A stretch of DNA of 53,651 nucleotides, taken from contig JAFLUC010000005.1 in the NCBI GenBank assembly GCA_022509005.1, positions 1 through 53,651 of the forward strand, read 5' to 3'. Source of the stretch: Oscillospiraceae bacterium. Its GTDB lineage: Bacteria > Bacillota > Clostridia > UBA1381. A model generated the notes under the pieces. It did no database searches and was not told the DNA's origin. It was given only the letters and a program-made list of their open reading frames with translations. Within the stretch, counting starts at the first letter, position 1. Every line of letters starts with the position of its first letter. Shown one piece after another: positions 35,124 to 43,320 of the stretch. The translations under genes and the position numbers were made by a program.

Positions 35124-35810
35124 TCAGCGTACCTCGAACTTGTAGCCTACACCCCATACGGTCTTAAGCTGCCAGTTAGCTTCAACCCCTTCAAGCTTTT
35201 CACGCAGACGCTTGATATGCACGTCAACGGTACGTGAGTCGCCGAAATAGTCAAAGCCCCATACCTCTTCAAGAAGCTGTTCTCTTGTGAACACTCGGTT
35301 CGGATTTGAGGCAAGGAAATATAACAGTTCAAGTTCCTTAGGTGGTATTTCAAAAATATGTCCGTCAATTTTCAGCTCATAGTTCGTAAGGCTTACTTCA
35401 AGCTTGTCAAATTCTATGCATTTGTTGTTATTGCCTGTAGTTTTGCTGTCGGTTCGGCGCAATATCGCTTTAACTCGTGCTATAAGCTCCTTTGGCTCAA
35501 AGGGTTTTACGATATAGTCATCCGCGCCAAGCTCTAAGCTGAGTACCTTGTCAAACGTTTCGCCTTTAGCCGTGAGCATAATTATAGGCACATCAGAGGT
35601 TTTGCGTATTTCTCGGCAAACCTCATTGCCATCTATTTCCGGCATCATTATATCAAGAATTAACAGAGCGGGATTCTCTTTTTTGAAAACATCAAGCGCC
35701 TCTCGGCCGTTATGAGCTGTGCATACTGTGTAATCCTCTTTTTCAAGATATAGCTTTATAAGCTTAACAATGTTGATATCATCGTCAACTATCAATATTT
35801 TAGCAGCCAT
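35124..35810 (-). CDS. OmpR/PhoB-family response regulator
   Basis: A 228-residue two-domain regulator. The receiver has the acidic pair D9-D10, phosphorylation site Asp53 in LLILDIMMPE, the switch Thr in MLTAKG and Lys in YIVKPFEP. The C-terminal winged helix has PPKELELLYFLASNPNRVFT, then EEVWGFDYFGDSRTVDVHI and a final TVWGVGYKFE. Start ATG 35810 is chosen over GTG 35819 because AAGGA lies 10 bases before it but directly on the GTG. It is the partner of the downstream kinase and binds DNA when phosphorylated. Targets are unknown; the gene diverges from the LytTR regulator. Confidence 0.94.
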   Translation of the reverse strand: MAAKILIVDDDINIVKLIKLYLEKEDYTVCTAHNGREALDVFKKENPALLILDIMMPEIDGNEVCREIRKTSDVPIIMLTAKGETFDKVLSLELGADDYIVKPFEPKELIARVKAILRRTDSKTTGNNNKCIEFDKLEVSLTNYELKIDGHIFEIPPKELELLYFLASNPNRVFTREQLLEEVWGFDYFGDSRTVDVHIKRLREKLEGVEANWQLKTVWGVGYKFEVR

Positions 35811-35845
35811 CTTTTTCACATCCTTAAAAGTTATTAGATACCGTT

Positions 35846-35851
35846 ATTATA
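35846..35851 (-). promoter_or_regulatory. Extended -10 promoter for the two-component operon
   Basis: On the minus strand TGATATAAT gives a perfect TATAAT with extended TG. The -35 region is only a T-rich run. The start point would be near 35839, about 29 bases before ATG 35810. Confidence 0.55.
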
Positions 35852-36023
35852 TCATATACAAGAAAAATAAAAAAGAGGTTTTGGTTAATTTTTTTAAAAC
35901 AAATTGTAAATATTGTAAAAAAAATCCGCCAATTCCGGCCTTTAAATACAGACTGTAATTCCTTCACCGCCCCGTGAAAATTAATATTTCTTGGCATTTT
36001 AAATAGGAATTGATAAAAATATC

Positions 36024-36052
36024 TTGTGCTTTTTGTAAAAATGTGATATGAT
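36024..36052 (+). promoter_or_regulatory. Promoter for the LytTR-Hsp70 block
   Basis: TTGTGC (36024-36029), a 17-base spacer and TATGAT (36047-36052), with TG one base upstream of the -10. Transcription would start near 36059. The rest of 35852-36023 is AT-rich with no recognisable element. Confidence 0.65.
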
Positions 36053-36098
36053 ATTATTGTATATTTAAGGATTTAAATTGTGTAAAGAAGATGGGAAA

Positions 36099-36830
36099 AT
36101 GATAAGCGTATTTATGTATTTAGAAAACAGGACTGATCATGAGGTCTTACGGGCATATTTTATCAAATATTTTCGGAATGTGAAACGTACCTATAAAATA
36201 ACTTCATGTATAAAATACAGTGATGCCGCGGCTTATCTGGGAAAATCCTGTGCAAATGATGATATTTTTATTTTTGATTTCAGCAATTTTGAAAAGGGCG
36301 CTGCTCTTGCAAAGCAATTTTACAGTAAAAACCCCCTTGGAACATGGGTTTTTATCGGCGGAGACGTAAGTTCTCTGCTCAGGGTTTTGCCGCTTAGACC
36401 ATCCGCGTACATAGGAAAAACAGAAAATCCCGAGTCAGTTAATAGTATTATCAGTGTTCTTCACCGCCAATGTGAAAGAAAACAGAAAAAAACAAGATTT
36501 ACATTTAAGTATGATGGAGATTGGATGCAGATTCCGTACGATAATATAAATTACTTTGAAAGCAGCGCAAAAAAGGTTATATTACATATGGCAAAGAGCG
36601 ATACAAAGTATTATTTCACCGAAAAGTTAGATAATATATCCGATATTATGCCGGACTTTTTCAACCGATGCCATCAGAGCTATCTGGTCAATATGAATAT
36701 GATTAAGCAGCTTGATTCCAAGAGTCATGCTTTTGTTATGATTAATAATGACGAGGTCTGGATAAGCCGCCGTTTATATACAGAGTCAAAGAATAAATAT
36801 GAGGCATTCATGAGAGATAAAAACAACTGA
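36099..36830 (+). CDS. LytTR transcription factor with pseudo-receiver domain
   Basis: A 243-residue regulator. Residues ~1-125 look like a receiver fold that has kept an aspartate at the end of strand 3 (IFIFDFSNF) and a lysine-like residue at strand 5 (AYIGKTENPE) but lacks the acidic pair after strand 1 (ISVFMYLEN). Phosphorylation is therefore doubtful. Residues ~140-240 are a LytTR DNA-binding domain: QIPYDNINYFESSAKKVILH, FFNRCHQSYLVNMNMIKQLD, then EVWISRRLYTESKNKY. ATG 36099 is preferred to a TTG at 36078, though both have weak ribosome sites. The gene leads the Hsp70/dynamin block by 29 bases, so it is probably its regulator, perhaps autoregulatory. Confidence 0.85.
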   Translation: MISVFMYLENRTDHEVLRAYFIKYFRNVKRTYKITSCIKYSDAAAYLGKSCANDDIFIFDFSNFEKGAALAKQFYSKNPLGTWVFIGGDVSSLLRVLPLRPSAYIGKTENPESVNSIISVLHRQCERKQKKTRFTFKYDGDWMQIPYDNINYFESSAKKVILHMAKSDTKYYFTEKLDNISDIMPDFFNRCHQSYLVNMNMIKQLDSKSHAFVMINNDEVWISRRLYTESKNKYEAFMRDKNN

Positions 36831-36859
36831 TTTATTAACACAGATCGGAGGATAAATAA

Positions 36860-38635
36860 ATGATAGTCGGAATAGATATAGGAACGAGCTATTCATGCGC
36901 CGGCAGAGTAAACGGTGAGGGTAAGGTTGAGCCGGTTGAGCTCAGTACGGCCATCAGCATGTACGGCAGTAAATATTCACTGCCGTCTGCGGTATTTGTA
37001 GATGATGGCGGAAATGTGCAGGTAGGACAGGCTGCAATAAACAGCCGCGGTATAAAACCTCAGAATTTTATTATGGAGTTCAAGCGTTTGCTGGGTCAGA
37101 AAACTCCCGTTTATTTAGGCGAAAAGGAGTTTATGCCGGAGGATCTTTATACCGAACTGTTCCGACATATAAAAAAGCAGACGGAAAGAATCGGCGGCGA
37201 GCCGATTGAAAAGGCGTATGTGACATATCCGGCGTCTTTTCAGGAAACAAAAAAGAAAAAAATAGTATCTGCGGCAAAAAGGGCAGGGCTGTTTAATGTG
37301 GAGCTGGTGGATGAGCCGACATCCGCGGCTATGTGCTACTGTGCGACAGGTGATTTACAGGACGGGCAGACAGTGCTTATCTATGACTTCGGCGGCGGAA
37401 CATTTGATGTATCGCTGGTAAAGTATGAGAATAACAGTTTCACTTTGCCCACACACCCGTTAGGTTTAGAGCGCTGCGGCGGAATTGATGTAGACAGAGC
37501 AATTTATAACAATATGACCGCTGCTGTAAACAATGCAGCTCCGGAATTTCTTGAGAAAATAAGCGGACTGCCACGCAAGCGGTTTGAAAGCCAGCTTGCT
37601 GAAAAAGCAGTGAAAGCAAAGCATCATCTGACGCAATACGGAGAATTCAGTGATGTAATATCTACAGGTCCCTTTGATGACGGCATCCCGTATACACTCA
37701 GCCGTGAAAAGCTTGAGAGTATGATAGCAGGAATAGTAGGTAATACCATAACGGTATGCCGTGATATTCTAAGTCGTGCCGGTCTTAAGGTCCATGAGCT
37801 TGCAGGAATACTTATGGTCGGCGGAACCAGCCGCATTCCGCTCGTTCGCCGTATGACGGAACTGTTCGCGGGAGATGTGCCTGTAATATACAGTATTGAT
37901 CCGGAGCTTGCGGTAGCGCAGGGTGCGGTTTTATATGAGGAATATAAGAAAGAGCATAATGCCGGGGAGATACATAATAAAGACACAGAACATATTGATA
38001 ATGAAGAAAAAATTAATGCAGCTGCGGAGCTGCTGAAAAGGACAGCGGAGCAGGGGAATGCGGGTGCGCAATGCGAATTGGGCTATTGGTATAACACCGG
38101 AACAGAGGTATCCGAAGATAAAACAGAGGCTGTGAGATGGTACCGGAAAGCAGCGGAGCAGGGTCATGCTATAGCTCAATTCAATCTGGGCTTTTGCTGC
38201 TTTAACGGATATGGTGTGAAAGAGGATAAAGGCGAGGCTGTGAGATGGTATAAAGCGTCGGCCGAACAAGGAAATGCGGATGCGCAATGTAATCTGGGTA
38301 TTTGTTATGCTAATGGGATGGGCGCACCTGAAGATAAAACAGAGGCTGTAAGATGGTATCGGAAAGCAGCGGAACAAGGTCACGCTATGGCGCAATACAA
38401 TCTGGGTGTTTGCTACGAAGACGGAATAGGAGTACACACGGATAAAACAGAGGCTGTGAGATGGTATCAGGCAGCTGCGGAACAAGGTAATGCCACAGCG
38501 CAAAACTATCTTGGTATTTGCTATGAATACGGAATAGGGATACATGAAGATAAAAGAGAAGCTTTAAAATGGTATGGCAAGGCTGCACAGCAGGGGGATG
38601 AGGATGCCCGGAAAAACCTTTTACGTTTGAGATAA
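36860..38635 (+). CDS. Hsp70-type ATPase fused to Sel1 repeats
   Basis: A 591-residue protein. Residues 1-365 are a complete Hsp70 nucleotide-binding domain: phosphate loop VGIDIGTSYSCAG, TYPASFQETKKKKI, VDEPTSAAM, second phosphate loop LIYDFGGGTFDVSLV and adenosine loop GILMVGGTSRIPLV. The beta substrate-binding domain and lid of DnaK are missing. After a charged linker (~366-390), five 36-residue Sel1 repeats run to the C terminus, with the pattern AEAVRWYRKAAEQGxAxAQxNLGxCY. Sel1 repeats bind other proteins, so they may select the client or partner. It would bind ATP in the cytosol. A GrpE-like gene at 42617 could be the exchange factor; no J-protein is seen. A GGAGG site precedes the ATG. 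Confidence 0.92.
   Translation: MIVGIDIGTSYSCAGRVNGEGKVEPVELSTAISMYGSKYSLPSAVFVDDGGNVQVGQAAINSRGIKPQNFIMEFKRLLGQKTPVYLGEKEFMPEDLYTELFRHIKKQTERIGGEPIEKAYVTYPASFQETKKKKIVSAAKRAGLFNVELVDEPTSAAMCYCATGDLQDGQTVLIYDFGGGTFDVSLVKYENNSFTLPTHPLGLERCGGIDVDRAIYNNMTAAVNNAAPEFLEKISGLPRKRFESQLAEKAVKAKHHLTQYGEFSDVISTGPFDDGIPYTLSREKLESMIAGIVGNTITVCRDILSRAGLKVHELAGILMVGGTSRIPLVRRMTELFAGDVPVIYSIDPELAVAQGAVLYEEYKKEHNAGEIHNKDTEHIDNEEKINAAAELLKRTAEQGNAGAQCELGYWYNTGTEVSEDKTEAVRWYRKAAEQGHAIAQFNLGFCCFNGYGVKEDKGEAVRWYKASAEQGNADAQCNLGICYANGMGAPEDKTEAVRWYRKAAEQGHAMAQYNLGVCYEDGIGVHTDKTEAVRWYQAAAEQGNATAQNYLGICYEYGIGIHEDKREALKWYGKAAQQGDEDARKNLLRLR
38044..38623 (+). repeat. 108-bp tandem repeat coding Sel1 units
   Basis: The string AGGCTGTGAGATGGTA recurs with a period of 108 bases (near 38127, 38235, 38343, 38451 and, more diverged, 38559), giving five 36-residue units. 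The near identity of units at DNA level suggests recent unit duplication or exchange. Confidence 0.85.
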
Positions 38636-38697
38636 ATGTTCCCAATGATATGTTTTAGTCCGAATTTACCCCAAAAAGCTCCGAATTTGCCAAAATC

Positions 38698-38726
38698 ATG
38701 ACAAAATCAAAAAATGATGTTAAAAT
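38698..38726 (+). promoter_or_regulatory. Promoter for the C39-like gene
   Basis: ATGACA (38698-38703), a 17-base spacer and TAAAAT (38721-38726) preceded by TG. Transcription from near 38733 excludes an upstream in-frame ATG at 38714. It gives the second half of the Hsp70/dynamin block its own promoter, although no terminator separates the halves. Confidence 0.65.
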
Positions 38727-38770
38727 GGGAACATCAAAAAACACAAAACAAAAACAAGGGGGAAACAATT

Positions 38771-39976
38771 ATGTTTGACAATTTATTAGATAATCTGATT
38801 GATTATGTAGAGGGCTTTTTAGGTGATGATGACGAAAACAATACGGATGATGATTTTAAAGAGGAAGAAGATTTTATATCAGACACCGGCCATGGCTCTG
38901 ACTCTGACGATGACGGATTTTTATTCGAGGAGTCCGTTGATATTGACGGCGATGGGATTATAGACGGCGTGACGACTTATGAGGACATCGATGGTGATGG
39001 AGTTGCAGATATTGCCACTACATATCTGGATACAGACGGTGATGGAATGATTGATTCAGCAACCTCATATCAGGACACAGATGGTGACGGAATTATTGAT
39101 ACTGTTTCCGTGAGCGAATATCTGGATACCGATGACGATGGTATTATGGATTCATTTGTGACGGACTCATATTATGATATTGATGGAGACGGTACTGTTG
39201 ATATACATGAAACGGAGATTTTGTCAGATGATTATCATGCCGTAATTACAGAGGCAGACATGGACAACGACGGTGAGGCGGATTATATTGTAGTCCAGGA
39301 AGATCTGGATGGAGACGGGATCGTTGACAATTCTGAGGTGATCCCGACCGCGACAGATTATCCTTATGATATAGATGACATAACAGATAATGTTGGGAAT
39401 GCCCCTGCTTATGAACAGTTTGATCCTGATAACTGTGACCTTGATGATATAATCGGCGACCCGGGTGCAGCGATGGACTCATGGCATGTCCAGGAGACTA
39501 GTTCCAGTTGCGCAGTAGCTTCACAGGAATTCATTCTTGAACAGCTGACCGGCTATGAGTTCGATGAGGCAGATCTCAGAGACTTTGCTGAGACAAACGG
39601 CTGGTATGATCCGGATGGCGGCACCTCTATGAGAGATGTAGGTAATATACTTGAGGCTGCGGGACTCGAGGTTGAGCGCAGCACCGGAAATTCTATTACT
39701 GATATTGAGAACTGTCTTGAAAACGGCGGTCAGATTATAGTAGGTGTTGACGCATATGAGCTTTGGGATGGTGAAAGCAACGACTTTTACTTGCCGGGAG
39801 ACGGCGCAAATCATGCGATCCAGGTAATCGGCGTTGATCACAGTGACCCGTCAGAGCCGATGGTGATCATTAACGATTCCGGCACGGCAAACGGCGGCGG
39901 AGCGATGGTATCCCTGGATGTGTTTATGGACGCGTGGGAGGACAGCGGCTATTTCATGGTAGAAGCATATGCTTAA
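38771..39976 (+). CDS. C39-like cysteine peptidase with acidic calcium-type repeats
   Basis: A 401-residue very acidic protein. Residues ~55-190 contain at least seven DxDGDG(x)xD loops (for example DIDGDGIIDG, DTDGDGMIDS), which in EF-hand, dockerin or thrombospondin-3 proteins bind calcium. Residues ~235-400 look like a papain-fold C39_2-type peptidase: Cys247 in SSSCAVASQEFIL, His348 in NHAIQVIGVD and Asn368/Asp369 in VIINDSG. No signal peptide or membrane helix is visible, so either it acts in the cytosol or its export is not Sec-dependent. Start ATG 38771 has AAGGGGG nine bases upstream and fits the promoter. Calcium-type repeats on an apparently internal peptidase are odd. Substrate unknown. 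Confidence 0.8.
   Translation: MFDNLLDNLIDYVEGFLGDDDENNTDDDFKEEEDFISDTGHGSDSDDDGFLFEESVDIDGDGIIDGVTTYEDIDGDGVADIATTYLDTDGDGMIDSATSYQDTDGDGIIDTVSVSEYLDTDDDGIMDSFVTDSYYDIDGDGTVDIHETEILSDDYHAVITEADMDNDGEADYIVVQEDLDGDGIVDNSEVIPTATDYPYDIDDITDNVGNAPAYEQFDPDNCDLDDIIGDPGAAMDSWHVQETSSSCAVASQEFILEQLTGYEFDEADLRDFAETNGWYDPDGGTSMRDVGNILEAAGLEVERSTGNSITDIENCLENGGQIIVGVDAYELWDGESNDFYLPGDGANHAIQVIGVDHSDPSEPMVIINDSGTANGGGAMVSLDVFMDAWEDSGYFMVEAYA
38936..39330 (+). repeat. Degenerate repeat coding DxDGDG loops
   Basis: Units like GATATCGATGGTGATGGAG and GATACAGACGGTGATGGAAT recur every ~42-60 bases and encode the acidic loops of the C39-like protein. Confidence 0.75.
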
Positions 39977-40003
39977 TATTTATTTGTGAAAGGATTAATT
40001 GTT

Positions 40004-40555
40004 ATGGAAAACAAAGCATTTGAAAATATTTCAATTAAAAAAATCATAAAGGAGTTCAATAGCGGAGAATTTCGCCGAAGTTCCATTCCTCTGGAGGTTG
40101 TGTCAGGCTGGCCGTGTCTTAGCAGATTAGGAAAAACTCTTTGTCTGACAATTCCGTATTTTTCACGCAAGGCCGTCGACAAAAAAGCTGCGCTATATCC
40201 GATTTATTGTTCCGTAACCATTCCTTTGGGCAATCCGGAAAAAATCGTAGATTACACGCTTTATCCTATTCAGAAGGAGTGGAAGGACGTAGATTATAAG
40301 AAGCCTGTGGGATATTTTAAGCATGAGGCGTTAAATGATGTAGCCACAAAGGGCGAATATACGGCTCTTCGTGACGAGCTTTACGGTTACATAGATGAAA
40401 TGGCGAAGTCGATAATAAACGGTAAGCCATTTGAGCAGGCAGAGGCCGCATCAAAGCTTTTCTCAAAGCTGATGGAGCCGGGCTTATACCCGTATTATCT
40501 CAGAATTAACAAAAAGTTTTATTCATTTTTCTGTGAGAACAAAGAGGAACAATAA
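40004..40555 (+). CDS. Protein of unknown function in the Hsp70/dynamin block
   Basis: I do not recognise this 183-residue protein. It has no signal peptide or membrane span. The N-terminal 20 residues are charged, and a mixed middle holds SGWPCLSRLGKTLCLTIPYF, then YPIYCSVTIPLGNPEKIVDY. The C-terminal ~70 residues are helical (ELYGYIDEMAKSIINGKPFE). The strand pattern in the middle suggests a compact alpha/beta domain. ATG 40004 is chosen because GAAAGGA lies 8-10 bases upstream. Its stop overlaps the next start (TAATG), so it is made together with the first dynamin-like GTPase and may bind it. This is inference from position only. Confidence 0.75.
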   Translation: MENKAFENISIKKIIKEFNSGEFRRSSIPLEVVSGWPCLSRLGKTLCLTIPYFSRKAVDKKAALYPIYCSVTIPLGNPEKIVDYTLYPIQKEWKDVDYKKPVGYFKHEALNDVATKGEYTALRDELYGYIDEMAKSIINGKPFEQAEAASKLFSKLMEPGLYPYYLRINKKFYSFFCENKEEQ

Positions 40556-42540
40556 TGGAAAATACATTCTTCCGGCTTAAAAATGACGCGCGTAAATTAA
40601 TGCTTGAGAGCGGAAAACTTGCCGAGGCACTCAAGTATGATACTTCCAAAGAGAGGATAGACGATATAATTAAGGAATTTGATAAAAAGGACATGATGGT
40701 TGTTGCTGTCGGAGAGGCGAGACGCGGTAAGTCGTCATTGCTCAATGCGCTCTTAAATGAGACGGAAACGATTTTTCCTGTAGATCTCAATGTGTGCACC
40801 AATGTTGTGACAATCGTGCGGTATAGCGAGACCGAGCAAATCAGCGCCTTAATTAATGACCCATCGGCACCGGACGGCTCGCGTATTGAGAGGATTACCA
40901 GACAGCAGATTTCTGAATATGTTTCCGAGCAGGGCAATCCCAACAACTATAAGGATGTGCAGTGCCTTGATGTGGCAATCCCGAATGAGGCATTGAAAGA
41001 CGGTGCAGTCTTTGTGGATACTCCCGGTGTGGGCAGTCTTAATCCTATCCATGCTGAGGTTACGTATTCATTCCTGCCAAATGCCGACCTGATTATTTTT
41101 GTCACGGATTCACTCTCGGGTATGACAGAAACAGAGCTGAAATTCCTTGAACGCGGCTACAAATCATGTCCCAATATCGTTTTTGCCCTCACAAAGAAGG
41201 ATCTGAATGTCGATTATCAGGAAATAGCAAATGATAACAAGGCAAAGATAAAGTCTAAGATATCCATGGAAGAGGAGGACATAAAAATTCTGCCTGTTTC
41301 CAGTATGGCAAAGCTAAGATACCTTTCCAAAGGAAATAAGAGCATGTATAAAAACAGCGGCTTTATAGAATTTGAGAAAACCATATGGGATACTATAGCA
41401 AAAACAAGGGCTAAAAGCGTTATACTTCCGTTCATAGTCGAAACAGAGCAGGAACTGAATAAAATATCAAATAATATAGTAGCTCAGCATAAGCTGCTCA
41501 GCTCTGATAAAGAAAACACCGGTAAGCTTATCGAGAAGCTGCAAAAGGAGATCGACAAGCTTCAGCAGTTTGATGATGAAAGCGCAGAATGGCGGACGCG
41601 ACTGAACCTGAGTTATATGGATATTTCTAACGACGCGACGGACAAAATTCAAAAGATCGGCAATCAGACAAAAAAGATCTATATGGACGCATCAAATCAG
41701 CTGGGAGTAAAAATTTGCAAGGCACAGAATTATACACAGGTTCTTCAGATGATAAACCAATATCTCAGCGAATGCACGATCAGCTTGCGTGATGATATTT
41801 TATATGCGTTTGCCGAGCTTATTGAACGCACAAACATGAGTCTTGGTCTTGATATTGATATTGACAAGAAATTTGTGGACAGGATTCAGTTTGTTTCGGA
41901 AGATCCGGAGATCAGGTTCAGGAAGAAAACCGTAAGCGAACAGGTTATATCCAGGGGTAGAACTATCAGCCTGAACACAGGAGGCATTACAACTATCACT
42001 TCAATAATCGGTGGAATTGCCGGATTTATTTTTGGAGGAGGCCCGGTGGGAATTACAGCAGGAACGAATCTGGGCGCTGTGATAGGAGCAGTTATCGGAG
42101 CCGGAAATGCGGCAACGGTGCTTATCAGCCGGCATGATATGACAGATGTGTCGGCAGTCAATACCGCTTTTAATCAGATGATATCTTCCCAGACAACAAG
42201 TATGACAAAAAATGTCAACAGGGCTCTCGCCGAACTCAAAGAATCGTTAATTTCTGATTTTGCGAAGAAAATCAGGATGCGTAAAACAGAAACGCAGCAG
42301 AATATCAACCGCAGCAGAGAAAATATAAACCTTAAGAAAAATGAGATTCCACAAAAGCGGGCGGCGCTCAAGGAACAGAATGACCGTATTAACGCGCAGC
42401 TCAATGCTATAATTAAAATGGAAAAAGCAATTGAAACCTTCAGCCCTGCACCGGTAAAACAAATCCCGGTAATACCTGCTCCACGGGCGGAGGAGGAAGA
42501 AAAAAAAGATAATGATCCCATAGATTATGGATTTATATGA
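40555..42540 (+). CDS. Dynamin-like GTPase 1 (membrane-associated)
   Basis: A 661-residue dynamin-superfamily GTPase. G1 is GEARRGKSS at 53-61, followed by a G2-type region with conserved Thr (CTNVVTIV). G3 is DTPGVG from 155, and G4 is TKKD at 213-216. Long helical segments follow (LIEKLQKEIDKLQQF and beyond), as in the stalk of bacterial dynamin-like proteins. A Gly/Ile-rich hydrophobic stretch at ~472-525 (GGIAGFIFGGGPVGITAG) corresponds in position to the membrane paddle of BDLP. The C-terminal ~100 residues are a coiled coil with an acidic tail. It probably binds and remodels membrane in a GTP-dependent way, likely with the second GTPase at 43321. It shares a TAATG junction with the gene before. 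Confidence 0.88.
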   Translation: MENTFFRLKNDARKLMLESGKLAEALKYDTSKERIDDIIKEFDKKDMMVVAVGEARRGKSSLLNALLNETETIFPVDLNVCTNVVTIVRYSETEQISALINDPSAPDGSRIERITRQQISEYVSEQGNPNNYKDVQCLDVAIPNEALKDGAVFVDTPGVGSLNPIHAEVTYSFLPNADLIIFVTDSLSGMTETELKFLERGYKSCPNIVFALTKKDLNVDYQEIANDNKAKIKSKISMEEEDIKILPVSSMAKLRYLSKGNKSMYKNSGFIEFEKTIWDTIAKTRAKSVILPFIVETEQELNKISNNIVAQHKLLSSDKENTGKLIEKLQKEIDKLQQFDDESAEWRTRLNLSYMDISNDATDKIQKIGNQTKKIYMDASNQLGVKICKAQNYTQVLQMINQYLSECTISLRDDILYAFAELIERTNMSLGLDIDIDKKFVDRIQFVSEDPEIRFRKKTVSEQVISRGRTISLNTGGITTITSIIGGIAGFIFGGGPVGITAGTNLGAVIGAVIGAGNAATVLISRHDMTDVSAVNTAFNQMISSQTTSMTKNVNRALAELKESLISDFAKKIRMRKTETQQNINRSRENINLKKNEIPQKRAALKEQNDRINAQLNAIIKMEKAIETFSPAPVKQIPVIPAPRAEEEEKKDNDPIDYGFI

Positions 42541-42616
42541 GTGTGCGGAGGTTTATCAATAAGACGGAGGGCACATAGCCGGCCGAAAGTTTAGATTAGT
42601 GAAGGGATATAACACA

Positions 42617-43306
42617 ATGAAAAAAACAGATTCCAAATATAAAAAAATGGGCATATTCCGGGATAATTTCGTCAAGCTGATGTCTCTTTGCGGAACAGAA
42701 GACGAAAAGGAGGAGATCGCTCTGCCGCCGAAGCGTGGTTGGCTCATGGAAAGACTTTTTCCGGATAAGGGATTTTACAGCTTTCTTGACCAGCTCAACG
42801 AACAGACAATAAAGGCTATTGACGTAATGAAGGAGAAAAATATTGATCTCTGGAACAGCAGTCAGAATGAGGAGGAGCTTGCAAGACTGCAGGATGAACT
42901 GGAAGCTTTGCAAAGAGATTATAAGACAGAGGCGATCATAAGCCCGGAGTCTGAAAAAAATCATATGCAAAAAAAGAATGATACGTTGGTTGAAAGTCTG
43001 ATTGAGCTTCGTGATGACCTATATGCCCGCAGAGAACTAATAAGAATGGATAATCCCGATAATACTGATGCTTTGAAGCTTATAGAATTTGAACTCAAAG
43101 CTACAAGGCGCGTTATGGAAAAGGCGGGAATAACAGTTATGGAGGACAGCGGCGTATTCAACGGCAGCAGGCAGACAGTTGCCAATACAATAGAAACAGA
43201 CGATCCGTCTCTTAACAACCATATAGAATCGGTATTCAGACCGGGCTATATGGCTGATGGCGAAGTGCTGCGCGGACAGGAAGTCACGGTTTACGTTCTG
43301 AAATAA
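42617..43306 (+). CDS. GrpE-like nucleotide exchange factor
   Basis: A 229-residue protein. The C-terminal half resembles GrpE: a helix LIELRDDLYARRELIRMDNP at ~127-150, then KLIEFELKATRRVMEKAGIT. The beta end NHIESVFRPGYMADGEVLRG at ~203-222 matches the GrpE signature in which an RPGY-x-x-x-G-x-VLR strand ends the protein. The N-terminal ~115 residues are unrelated to canonical GrpE and may bind a partner. GrpE releases ADP from Hsp70, so its presence close to an Hsp70 ATPase is meaningful. A housekeeping GrpE should lie beside dnaK and dnaJ elsewhere. ATG 42617 is chosen because AAGGGA precedes it by nine bases. Confidence 0.75.
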   Translation: MKKTDSKYKKMGIFRDNFVKLMSLCGTEDEKEEIALPPKRGWLMERLFPDKGFYSFLDQLNEQTIKAIDVMKEKNIDLWNSSQNEEELARLQDELEALQRDYKTEAIISPESEKNHMQKKNDTLVESLIELRDDLYARRELIRMDNPDNTDALKLIEFELKATRRVMEKAGITVMEDSGVFNGSRQTVANTIETDDPSLNNHIESVFRPGYMADGEVLRGQEVTVYVLK

Positions 43307-43320
43307 AGGAGAAAGAGGAT

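Noticed and set aside
38044-38623. 108-bp direct repeats as a possible mobile element or CRISPR
   Set aside because: They code for Sel1 repeats in one long frame with typical 36-residue spacing.
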